A stretch of 42,936 nucleotides of DNA from Candidatus Gastranaerophilales bacterium (GTDB lineage: Bacteria > Cyanobacteriota > Vampirovibrionia > Gastranaerophilales > Gastranaerophilaceae), in the NCBI GenBank assembly GCA_944323115.1, contig CALURG010000025.1, positions 1 through 42,936 of the forward strand. The letters run 5' to 3'. The position numbers and the translations under genes are program-made. Below, piece after piece: positions 1 to 6,572 of the stretch; the stretch's first letter is position 1; each line of letters opens with the position of its first letter. The notes under the pieces are model-generated. The model saw only the letters and a list, made by a program, of their open reading frames with translations. It was not told the DNA's origin and did no database searches.

Positions 1-2345
1 GCAAAATTCTTGCCGTAACATTTACAAACAAAGCTGCAAAAGAAATGCAAGAACGTCTTTCTAAAATGCTCGGGGAAGAAATTGTCAAAAAGATGTGGGT
101 CGGCACTTTTCACAATATTTGCGGCAGAATCTTGCGTTTTGATATTGAAAACTACAAAAGCCCGGACGGCAGAAAGTGGGACAAAAATTACGTCATATAT
201 GATGATAGCGATACAAACACTATTATAAAAAACGCAATAAAAAAACTAAATATCGATGAGAAAGTTTTTGCACCCAAACTTGTTAAAGCGGCTATAAGCA
301 ATGCCAAAAGCAAAATGCAGGATGCTTATACTTTTGCAACAAGGGCAAGAGACTACAGAACCCAAAGAATATCAGAAATCTATTATGAATATGAAAAACA
401 GCTTATGGCAAACAATGCAATAGATTTTGACGACATGCTCCTTCTTACGGTAAACCTCCTCTCCACTAATGAAGAAGTAAGAAACAAGTATCACGAAAGA
501 TTTTCACACATTCTTGTCGATGAGTTTCAGGATACAAACATAAGCCAATATATGTTAATCAGGCACCTGTACTCAAACGGAAAAACAGAAGAAGAATTAA
601 AAGGCAGAAGCCTCTGCGTTGTCGGAGATGTTGACCAGTCTATATACAGCTGGAGAGGTGCAGATTACAAAATAATTCTTAATTTTCAAAAGGACTACAA
701 AAACTCCAAACTTATTAAACTTGAAAAAAATTATCGTTCTGTTGCAACCATACTTGATGCTGCAAATGCAATTATTGTAAACAATACTGAACGTGTCAGC
801 AAAAATCTCTACTCAACCAAAGGTCAGGGCGAAAAAATCGATATTTACGAAGCACAAGACGAATCAAATGAAGCCTACTACATTGCAAACAAAATAAGGC
901 GTTACACAGGTTCGTTGAATGATTGTGCCGTACTATACAGAACAAACTCTCAATCACGCCCAATAGAAGAAGCATTGATTTCTCAAGGAATACCTTACAG
1001 AATGGTCGGCGGATTAAAATTTTATGACAGAAAAGAAGTTAAAGACATAATTGCGTACCTGAAACTTTTGTACAACAGGCATGATTCTCAAAGTTTGAAA
1101 AGAATTATAAATGTGCCGAAACGTTCAATCGGCGATACAACTGTCAAAAAAATCCAGGAAATCGCAGATTCAATGGATTATTCAATGTATGAAATTCTTG
1201 AAAATATTGACAATTATGATGATTTTTCTTCCGGTGTAAAAGCAAAACTCAGAGCCTTTAAGCTCTTACTTGACAATCTTACTGAAGAAAAAGACAAAAT
1301 GTCACTCCCGGAGTTTATTGCTTTTGTAATAGAAAAAACAGGATACCTTGCAGAATTAAAACAGGAAGACACGGAAGAAGCAGAGTCAAGAATTGAAAAC
1401 CTGCAAGAGCTTGTTAATGTAGCAAGAGATTTTGTACCCGATGAAGAAGACAATATTCTCGGTGAATTTCTTGCACAGGTTGCTCTTGTCAGCGACCTGG
1501 ACGAAACTCCCGATTCAGACAATGCTGTTACACTTATGACACTACACGCAGCAAAAGGTTTGGAATTTGAAACCGTATTTCTTGCCGGATTGGAAGAAGG
1601 AATCTTTCCTCACAGCCGTTCAATCGGTGAAAGCAGCAGCTGGCAGGATTTGGAAGAAGAACGAAGGCTGATGTATGTCGGTGTAACAAGAGCCAAGCAA
1701 AAACTGTATATAACATATGCTAAACGCCGTCAGATGTGGGGCAGAACAGAATATTTTCAGCCGAGCAGATTTTTATCGGAAATTCCGGAAAATCTTACAG
1801 ACAGAAACATAAGCAATGATTCTCTATTATCATCAGGCAAAACATCAACATTCAAACAGGCTGTAAGCAAAATTAAATCTGACCGTTCGGGCTATGTTGA
1901 AAAAACAAACTCATTCGGCACAAATTTTGTTGCACCAGTTACAGGTCAACATACTCAAAATATAAGCAAAGTTGTAAAACCCAAGATTGCATACAAATCA
2001 CAAGAACCAAAGCAACAAAACAGTTTTACCAAAAAAGAAGCATTTGTTGTTAAAAATGAGACTAACAAAATAAAAGATGAAGAAAAAGTAAAAAAACTGC
2101 TGGAAAACAATCCTATTCAGAAAATGCTTGAAGAAAAAAAACGAAAAGAAGCAGCCCAAGCAAACGACACCATATCTGCACCAAAAGAATTTTCCAAAGG
2201 TGACAGAGTCTTTCACGGAAAATTCGGTATAGGACACATAGATGAAATTAAGGAAATCGGTTCTTCAAAAATGTATGTTATAGATTTTGGTAAACAAGGC
2301 AAAAAGGCAGTCGATGCTCTTTACACAAACCTGAAAAAATTCTAA
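1..2345 (+). CDS. pcrA: PcrA/UvrD-type ATP-dependent 3'-5' DNA helicase (5' end outside window)
   Basis: Superfamily 1A helicase that unwinds DNA in nucleotide excision repair and strips proteins from replicating DNA. The first full codon is at base 3 and reads KILAVTFTNKAAKEM, which is helicase motif Ia, so the Walker A part lies upstream of the window. Counting from the internal ATG at 45: motif II LVDEFQDT (about 157-164), motif III GDVDQSIYSWRG, motif IV EKNYRS, motif V TLHAAKGLEFETVFL and motif VI EERRLMYVGVTRAK are all intact. The last 50 residues (GDRVFHGKFGIGHI...) form the Tudor-like C-terminal domain by which PcrA binds RNA polymerase, so the 3' end is complete. PcrA is preferred to Rep because of this tail. 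No strong terminator follows. Confidence 0.95.
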   Translation, partial: KILAVTFTNKAAKEMQERLSKMLGEEIVKKMWVGTFHNICGRILRFDIENYKSPDGRKWDKNYVIYDDSDTNTIIKNAIKKLNIDEKVFAPKLVKAAISNAKSKMQDAYTFATRARDYRTQRISEIYYEYEKQLMANNAIDFDDMLLLTVNLLSTNEEVRNKYHERFSHILVDEFQDTNISQYMLIRHLYSNGKTEEELKGRSLCVVGDVDQSIYSWRGADYKIILNFQKDYKNSKLIKLEKNYRSVATILDAANAIIVNNTERVSKNLYSTKGQGEKIDIYEAQDESNEAYYIANKIRRYTGSLNDCAVLYRTNSQSRPIEEALISQGIPYRMVGGLKFYDRKEVKDIIAYLKLLYNRHDSQSLKRIINVPKRSIGDTTVKKIQEIADSMDYSMYEILENIDNYDDFSSGVKAKLRAFKLLLDNLTEEKDKMSLPEFIAFVIEKTGYLAELKQEDTEEAESRIENLQELVNVARDFVPDEEDNILGEFLAQVALVSDLDETPDSDNAVTLMTLHAAKGLEFETVFLAGLEEGIFPHSRSIGESSSWQDLEEERRLMYVGVTRAKQKLYITYAKRRQMWGRTEYFQPSRFLSEIPENLTDRNISNDSLLSSGKTSTFKQAVSKIKSDRSGYVEKTNSFGTNFVAPVTGQHTQNISKVVKPKIAYKSQEPKQQNSFTKKEAFVVKNETNKIKDEEKVKKLLENNPIQKMLEEKKRKEAAQANDTISAPKEFSKGDRVFHGKFGIGHIDEIKEIGSSKMYVIDFGKQGKKAVDALYTNLKKF

Positions 2346-2405
2346 AAATAAACATAATTAAAGATTATATTTTAACAAGGTATCTAGTCCCAAGCCCTGC
2401 ATTTT

Positions 2406-2431
2406 TGTCACTCAGGAAAGCGAAGCAAGCA
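2406..2431 (+). repeat. Possible intergenic repeat remnant, copy 1
   Basis: The 169-base gap between pcrA and the convergent Nudix gene holds no gene. It contains TGTCACTCAGGAAAGCGAAG followed by CAAGCA, matching 19 of 26 bases at 11287-11312, another convergent gene end. It also resembles the TGTCATTCTGAGCGAAGC-type repeats scattered in many bacterial genomes. Two degenerate copies are weak evidence. Confidence 0.3.
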
Positions 2432-2514
2432 CAGGATCTTACCAAATATGTGATTACAAATCAATCTTAATTTCTGTTCCTCTATCTTGAGACAGGCAAA
2501 GATGGTCAGACAAA

Positions 2515-3195
2515 TTATGAGAAGAAATGCCCTCTTTTTGAATCCAGTGTAATTTTATCAAAGGAATAAAGTCTTGCGGGTCTTTTGGAACCTGATTTTG
2601 TATATTCATCAAGCTCTTTTAAAATAGCAAGGGACAAAAATTTCTTCCTGAAATTTCTTTTATCCAGCTTTTTCATAAGTATAAGCTCGTAAGCTTTTTG
2701 AAGTTCCGTCAGTGTGAATTTTTGAGGCAAAAGCTGGAAGGCTATCGGACAAAATTCAAGACGTTCACGTGTACGTTTCAGAGAATATTCAATAATTTCT
2801 TTGTGGTCAAAAGCCAACGCAGGAAGAGCGTCTACAGGATGCCATTTTACTTCCGTAATTTCTGTATTCTCTTCAAAAGACAACACTATATCATCAGAGC
2901 GAATCAACGCGAAATAAGCACAAGTAATAACACGTGAATTCGGGTGACGTAATGGATCACCAAAAGTGTACAACTGTTCTAAATAAATATTTTGTACATT
3001 AGTTTTTTCTTTTAAAATTCTTAATGCAGCATCATCGAGAGTTTCAGGAAGTCTAACGTAACCGCCCGGTAAAGCCCATTTGCCTTTGAATGGTTCATGT
3101 GCACGTTTAACAAGCAATACCTTTAATTTCGCGTCCTTAATAGTCAAAATAACTACGTCGGTAGTGACTTCGTGGGTTTTTGTTTCTTTAAACAT
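2515..3195 (-). CDS. NrtR-like transcriptional regulator: Nudix domain fused to winged helix
   Basis: 226 residues from the ATG at 3195, chosen because GAGG sits 5 bases before it; a longer TTG start at 3240 has no ribosome binding site. The Nudix fold covers about residues 9-140. The Nudix box starts GGYVRLPE at 44 but reads RILKEK where a hydrolase needs REUXEE: two of the catalytic acidic positions are Ile and Lys, so pyrophosphatase activity is unlikely. A C-terminal region of about 150-220 (FTLTELQKAYE...FRKKFL...) looks like the winged helix of NrtR, a family that senses ADP-ribose-type ligands and controls NAD metabolism. No NAD genes are adjacent, so its target here is unknown. Confidence 0.75.
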   Translation of the reverse strand: MFKETKTHEVTTDVVILTIKDAKLKVLLVKRAHEPFKGKWALPGGYVRLPETLDDAALRILKEKTNVQNIYLEQLYTFGDPLRHPNSRVITCAYFALIRSDDIVLSFEENTEITEVKWHPVDALPALAFDHKEIIEYSLKRTRERLEFCPIAFQLLPQKFTLTELQKAYELILMKKLDKRNFRKKFLSLAILKELDEYTKSGSKRPARLYSFDKITLDSKRGHFFS

Positions 3196-3238
3196 ACATC
3201 CTCGGCTATCTTTAACTTGATTTAATTCTAAAATAAAC

Positions 3239-3286
3239 AAAAAGCATTTTGTAGTTTTTTGATAAAAAATTTACAAAATGCTTTTT
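3239..3286 (-). terminator. Rho-independent terminator after the lytic transglycosylase gene
   Basis: A perfect 15-bp inverted repeat (AAAAAGCATTTTGTA at 3239-3253, complement at 3272-3286, 18-base loop). On the minus strand it is followed by TTTTTGTTTATTTT. It lies directly downstream of the lytic transglycosylase stop and upstream of the Nudix regulator, so it separates the two transcripts. Confidence 0.85.
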
Positions 3287-3311
3287 ATAAAAATTTTATT
3301 AGCTAATTATG

Positions 3312-3926
3312 CTAAATCGCACCGGATAATGAAACAAAAGGCAATGTTTCATTTGGCTGTGCACCGGTTCTTTTTAAGACACTGTCGTCGGATGACGATA
3401 ACGCCTTATCGATACTGTTTGCGGTATTTTGAGTTTTATACTTTGTAATCGCAGGATCCGGATTTGCTTTTTGAGCATAATATTCATTCATAATACCTCT
3501 GACAAACCTTTTTGTTTCAGCGAAAGGAGGAACTCCTTTGTATTTGCTGACATTTCCTGGTCCTGCATTGTAAGCGGCAAGTGCAAGCTCTACTGAGCCA
3601 AATTTTTGATACATCATTTTGTAATACATCAAACCACCGCGTATATTGTCACTCAAGTAATACGGGTTGTAGCCGAGTCTTCTTGCAGTTGACGGCATAA
3701 GCTGAAAAACACCTACCGCTCCGTAAGAGCTTTTCTTTTCATGCACAAACCCTGACTCCATTTTTGCTATACTCAAGCCCAAAGCAGGATCAATACCCAT
3801 CTCCAAAGAATGTTTTACAATATAATCTTTGACTGTGGCTTTTGAAGTAGCTGCTTGTGTTTGGCCCGGATTTGTTAAAAGACAAAAAATGAATAGCAAG
3901 GTTAGTGTTAGTAACTTTCTAATCAA
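3312..3926 (-). CDS. Secreted lytic transglycosylase (SLT/LT domain)
   Basis: 204 residues. Cleaves the MurNAc-GlcNAc bond of peptidoglycan in the periplasm. The N-terminus is a Sec signal peptide (basic MIRK, hydrophobic core, probable cut after TQA near residue 25). The catalytic domain has the family motifs in order: KMESGF with catalytic Glu57, GVFQLMPSTA, NIRGGLMYY and ALAAYNAGPGNV. A low-complexity tail of about 50 residues follows. The start is TTG, supported by AGAGG 8 bases upstream and by the signal peptide beginning there; no in-frame ATG fits. It is transcribed alone, behind an unusual structured leader (3940-4097), and ends in a strong terminator. Confidence 0.9.
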   Translation of the reverse strand: MIRKLLTLTLLFIFCLLTNPGQTQAATSKATVKDYIVKHSLEMGIDPALGLSIAKMESGFVHEKKSSYGAVGVFQLMPSTARRLGYNPYYLSDNIRGGLMYYKMMYQKFGSVELALAAYNAGPGNVSKYKGVPPFAETKRFVRGIMNEYYAQKANPDPAITKYKTQNTANSIDKALSSSDDSVLKRTGAQPNETLPFVSLSGAI

Positions 3927-3939
3927 ATGTTAATCCTCT

Positions 3940-4097
3940 GTTTTGTAACTCGAAACGGGAAAAAGCTTTCGCCCTGACTCAAGGTGGGAGTATCTTCTGA
4001 TGTTTTATTGTCCCAAAACCCTTTTTGAGTCTCCCGGAACTTATTTTCAAACTAACTTTGCTTTGACTTTCACAAAACCGTTTAAAAACTAAGTTCC
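3940..4097 (-). ncRNA. Structured leader RNA of the lytic transglycosylase gene, family not identified
   Basis: Starting at the predicted transcription start, the minus-strand RNA can form GGAACTTA/TAAGTTCC (4090-4097 with 4036-4043, 8 bp). Two crossing pairings follow: GGGAG with CTCCC (4031-4035 with 3986-3990) and GACTCAA with TTGAGTC (4025-4031 with 3976-3982), which share a base and would exclude each other or form a pseudoknot. A 3' element pairs GGG with CCC around CGAAAGC (3957-3974), and AAACGG at 4078-4083 can pair with CCGTTT at 3953-3958. The ribosome binding site follows at once. It could be a riboswitch, or possibly a 6S-like RNA (CCCACCTTG is reminiscent). I could not match it to ydaO, GEMM-I, glnA or guanidine consensus elements from memory. 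Confidence 0.45.
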
Positions 4098-4102
4098 TGA
4101 AT

Positions 4103-4130
4103 ATAGTAACGCATAAAGATAAAAAGTCAA
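4103..4130 (-). promoter_or_regulatory. Promoter of the lytic transglycosylase leader
   Basis: Minus strand: TTGACT (4125-4130), 16-base spacer, TACTAT (4103-4108). The predicted start near 4096-4097 coincides with the first base of the 8-bp leader stem. The 344-base gap between the lytic transglycosylase and the dnaQ-like gene contains this promoter, the leader, and the plus-strand promoter near 4241; I see no gene in it. Confidence 0.6.
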
Positions 4131-4240
4131 GTCCTGAGACTCTTTTCATCCCTGTACTGCCTGTAGGGCGTGCTTTTTACGAACAATTATATTTTTATTC
4201 AAAGTGTAAATTTTGTTAATTAGATGACTGAATATTCGTT

Positions 4241-4249
4241 TGTGATAAT
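4241..4249 (+). promoter_or_regulatory. Extended -10 promoter of the DnaQ-like gene
   Basis: TGTGATAAT: a TG extension plus GATAAT, five of six matches to TATAAT, 22 bases before the ATG. The AAGGGAGA ribosome binding site lies between. No clear -35 box is visible, which is usual for extended -10 promoters. Confidence 0.5.
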
Positions 4250-4270
4250 ATAGAATTAAGGGAGATTTGA

Positions 4271-5197
4271 ATGCCAAGAAAAAAATGTATAGAAATTGTC
4301 CTTGATGTGGAAACAACGGGACTGGACTACAAAAAAGAGAGAATTATAGAATTTGCTGCAGTAAGACTTGAAAACGGTGTTATCAAAGATAGTTACGAAA
4401 CTTTGATAAATCCCAAACAACACATAAGAAAATCAAGCATGGCTGTTCACGGTATAACAGAAGACATGGTCGCAGACAAACCTACAGAAGAAGAAGTTAT
4501 GCCTAAAATTCTTGAATTTATAGGAAATTATCCAATTGTTGCACACAATGCAATATTTGATTACAACTTTATAAATGAGGCATCAAAACGTCTTTACGGT
4601 AAACCTATTGAAAATCAAAGAATAGATTCTCAATTTTTGTTTAAAGAAGTTTATCCGGAGTTCGAATCACACGGACTCGAAAACTTGATGATAAAATTTG
4701 GAGTAGAATTTGATACAAGACATCGTGCAATGGCTGATACTATAGGTCTTGCTAAGGCTTATCCAAAGCTTAAAAAACTCTACGAAAAAAAATATGACTG
4801 GCAGATGAAACAAATAGACAATATTGACTATCTTTTCGAAAGATTTTTGCGTATACAGCAAGCAATACAAACCATGCAGTCAGAGCTTCAAGATTTAAAA
4901 TCTATTTTTAAACTATATTTTGATGAAGGCGGAGAACCTGTCGAAGCAACAACCGGAGAAACTCTTGTTTATCAGTCAAAACAGTCTTACTCCTATGATT
5001 TTGTACAGATTAAAGATATCCTTGACGAAATTGGTGCTCTGCCCAAAGCAGTCAAATTAAACAATGGTTTTGTTGACAGACTAGTGAGCGGACACAGTCT
5101 CGATGAAGAAACAAGAGAAAAAATAAAAGCCGCCAGATGTGACTTTTCAGAAACAAGAAATATTCAGGTAATAAAACCGGACAAACACCATCAGTAA
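4271..5197 (+). CDS. DnaQ-like 3'-5' exonuclease (DEDDh family)
   Basis: 308 residues. Residues 8-165 are a DEDDh exonuclease domain like the proofreading epsilon subunit of DNA polymerase III. The catalytic set is complete: D12 and E14 (DVETTG), D97 (HNAIFDYNF) and H151/D156 (HRAMAD). The second half (about 170-308) is a charged helical region I do not recognise. It carries no polymerase, helicase or UvrC domain, so this could be an epsilon subunit or a free-standing repair exonuclease. The ATG follows AAGGGAGA with good spacing. It is a single-gene transcript ending in the terminator at 5210-5236. Confidence 0.85.
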   Translation: MPRKKCIEIVLDVETTGLDYKKERIIEFAAVRLENGVIKDSYETLINPKQHIRKSSMAVHGITEDMVADKPTEEEVMPKILEFIGNYPIVAHNAIFDYNFINEASKRLYGKPIENQRIDSQFLFKEVYPEFESHGLENLMIKFGVEFDTRHRAMADTIGLAKAYPKLKKLYEKKYDWQMKQIDNIDYLFERFLRIQQAIQTMQSELQDLKSIFKLYFDEGGEPVEATTGETLVYQSKQSYSYDFVQIKDILDEIGALPKAVKLNNGFVDRLVSGHSLDEETREKIKAARCDFSETRNIQVIKPDKHHQ

Positions 5198-5209
5198 AAT
5201 AATAAAAAG

Positions 5210-5236
5210 ACCTGAACTCTTGTTCAGGTTTTATTT
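5210..5236. terminator. Bidirectional rho-independent terminator
   Basis: ACCTGAAC / GTTCAGGT hairpin (5210-5217 with 5222-5229) with a 4-base loop. A T-rich run follows on the plus strand (TTTATTT) and another on the minus strand (TCTTTTTATTATTTT). It serves the dnaQ-like gene and the convergent small gene at 5293-5481. Confidence 0.85.
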
Positions 5237-5292
5237 AAAGTCTAGTTTTGCTTGTAGTTTTTGTTATTAGTCTTGTTTTGCCTATCATTTTT

Positions 5293-5481
5293 TTAAGCAA
5301 TAAAGTTGTTTCCAAATCTTGTTGCACCTAAGAAAACACATTCTTCAAGCAGTGCATCCATTGTTCTGTATATCTTTCTTGAAGGTTTCTTTGATGCTTC
5401 TTCAATTCCTGTTCTTGTTTCATCATATTGTGCGGTTATAGCTAAAGTATAGTTTGCAAATGGATTTGTAGCGTTTAACAT
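5293..5481 (-). CDS. Small protein of unknown function (62 aa)
   Basis: A short orphan gene with sensible signals: ATG at 5481 preceded by AGAGGTCAGAGAGAA, and the shared terminator at 5210-5236 downstream. The protein has a polar N-terminus (MLNATNPFANYTLAITAQYD), a central basic patch (KKPSRKIYR) and a helical C-terminal part. No known motif, signal peptide or membrane segment is seen. It stands alone between convergent and co-directional neighbours and is separated from nagA by its own terminator. Real by context; function unknown. Confidence 0.6.
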   Translation of the reverse strand: MLNATNPFANYTLAITAQYDETRTGIEEASKKPSRKIYRTMDALLEECVFLGATRFGNNFIA

Positions 5482-5520
5482 TTCTCTCTGACCTCTGTTT
5501 TTCTCTCTTACATATATATA

Positions 5521-5563
5521 AAAACAAAAAGTATATATTAATTGCTAAATTAGTATATACTTT
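5521..5563 (-). terminator. AT-only terminator hairpin after nagA
   Basis: Arms AAAGTATATA (5528-5537) and TATATACTTT (5554-5563) are perfect, and the pairing continues inward to about 5543/5548 with one G-U, giving roughly 16 bp closed by a GCTA loop. On the minus strand it is followed by TTTGTTTT, 25 bases past the nagA stop. The almost pure A/T stem is weaker than a classical terminator. Confidence 0.55.
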
Positions 5564-5587
5564 GCTTAATATTTCTTAACAAATGTA

Positions 5588-6565
5588 CTAAAATGTAATA
5601 ATATCGCCGTTTATATTTATTGCACAAATATTTAAATCAGATGTCCAATAGACTTTAGAATCTTTTAAAACACTTAAATTACCGCTTATATTTGTTGAGC
5701 CCATTGATACAGCTGTTTTCAAATCCAGCATATTTTCTTTTACAAGACCTTTAATTATATCGGAAACAAAAGTCGTACTTCCGGCCATTGTACCTTTAGC
5801 ATCAACAGCTTTTCCGTCTTTCATAAAAACATCTTTATTACAAAATTTCATAGATTCTTTGCTGCTGTGCGTAATAGGCAATGCGTCACTTATGAGTATA
5901 ATTCTGCTTAAAGGTTTTGTTCTGAAAGTTATTTTTAAAACATCTTTTTGAACATGTTTAAAATCAGCAATAATTTCAGTAAAAATTTCATCGTCAGATA
6001 ACGCAGAAACAACCGTAGATTTTTCTTTATGCGAAAAAGCACCCATTGCATTGTATAGATGAGTAACCTGATTAACCTCAGAGAGATCAGTTCCCATGCA
6101 ATGCCCTGCCGAGACTTTTACACCCTTTGATTTTAAGTATTTACAAAGGGCAAAATCTTCATCCAGCTCCGGAGCAAGCGTAACAATTTTTATAACGTCA
6201 TCTTCAATTTTTTTATAATTTTCAATCGTTGGTGCAAGAAACAGAGTTTCGTCATGAATTCCTTTCTTTTCAGGATTTAGAAAGCAAGCCTCGAGATTAA
6301 CACCCAAAATCTTTGCCATATGTTCTTTTGACGATGATTGTACTTGTATAGCTCTTTTTATTTCATAAATTTGCGTTTTTATATTTTCCAATGTGTCAGT
6401 GACCAGAGTAGGGTAAAATCCACAAACACCGTATTTGAGTATTTTTTTCGAAAACTCAACAAACTCGGCAGCCGTACATATTGAAAAATCTATACCAAAG
6501 CCCCCATGTATATGTTGTTCAATGAGGGCATTGGTTTCAATCAAATTGTCAACAGATTCGTTCAT
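5588..6565 (-). CDS. nagA: N-acetylglucosamine-6-phosphate deacetylase-like amidohydrolase, short N-terminus
   Basis: 325 residues. The NagA family removes acetate from GlcNAc-6-phosphate in amino-sugar recycling. Family motifs seen: HIHGGFG (H18, H20), the metal-ligand loop with E92, SAGHC (H155), THLYNAM (H169) and SDAL (D227), followed by GTMAGS. Two differences stand out. The protein starts almost at the first metal motif, so the usual 45-50 residue N-terminal beta part is missing, and the canonical LEGPF loop reads LEACF. The malQ stop lies 8 bases upstream, so little room exists for a longer start without a large overlap. No strong ribosome binding site; probably coupled to malQ translation. 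Confidence 0.8.
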   Translation of the reverse strand: MNESVDNLIETNALIEQHIHGGFGIDFSICTAAEFVEFSKKILKYGVCGFYPTLVTDTLENIKTQIYEIKRAIQVQSSSKEHMAKILGVNLEACFLNPEKKGIHDETLFLAPTIENYKKIEDDVIKIVTLAPELDEDFALCKYLKSKGVKVSAGHCMGTDLSEVNQVTHLYNAMGAFSHKEKSTVVSALSDDEIFTEIIADFKHVQKDVLKITFRTKPLSRIILISDALPITHSSKESMKFCNKDVFMKDGKAVDAKGTMAGSTTFVSDIIKGLVKENMLDLKTAVSMGSTNISGNLSVLKDSKVYWTSDLNICAININGDIITF

Positions 6566-6572
6566 AACTTTA

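Noticed and set aside
3940-4097. c-di-AMP (ydaO), c-di-GMP (GEMM-I) or guanidine riboswitch
   Set aside because: Checked by eye for the conserved cores I know (CAGCTAACTCCG, GACGCAAAGCC, ACACGGAGGG); none is present, so the leader is left unassigned.
4141-4200. Possible hairpin CCCTG...AGGG near 4150
   Set aside because: Only four clean pairs and no T-run; not supported as a terminator.
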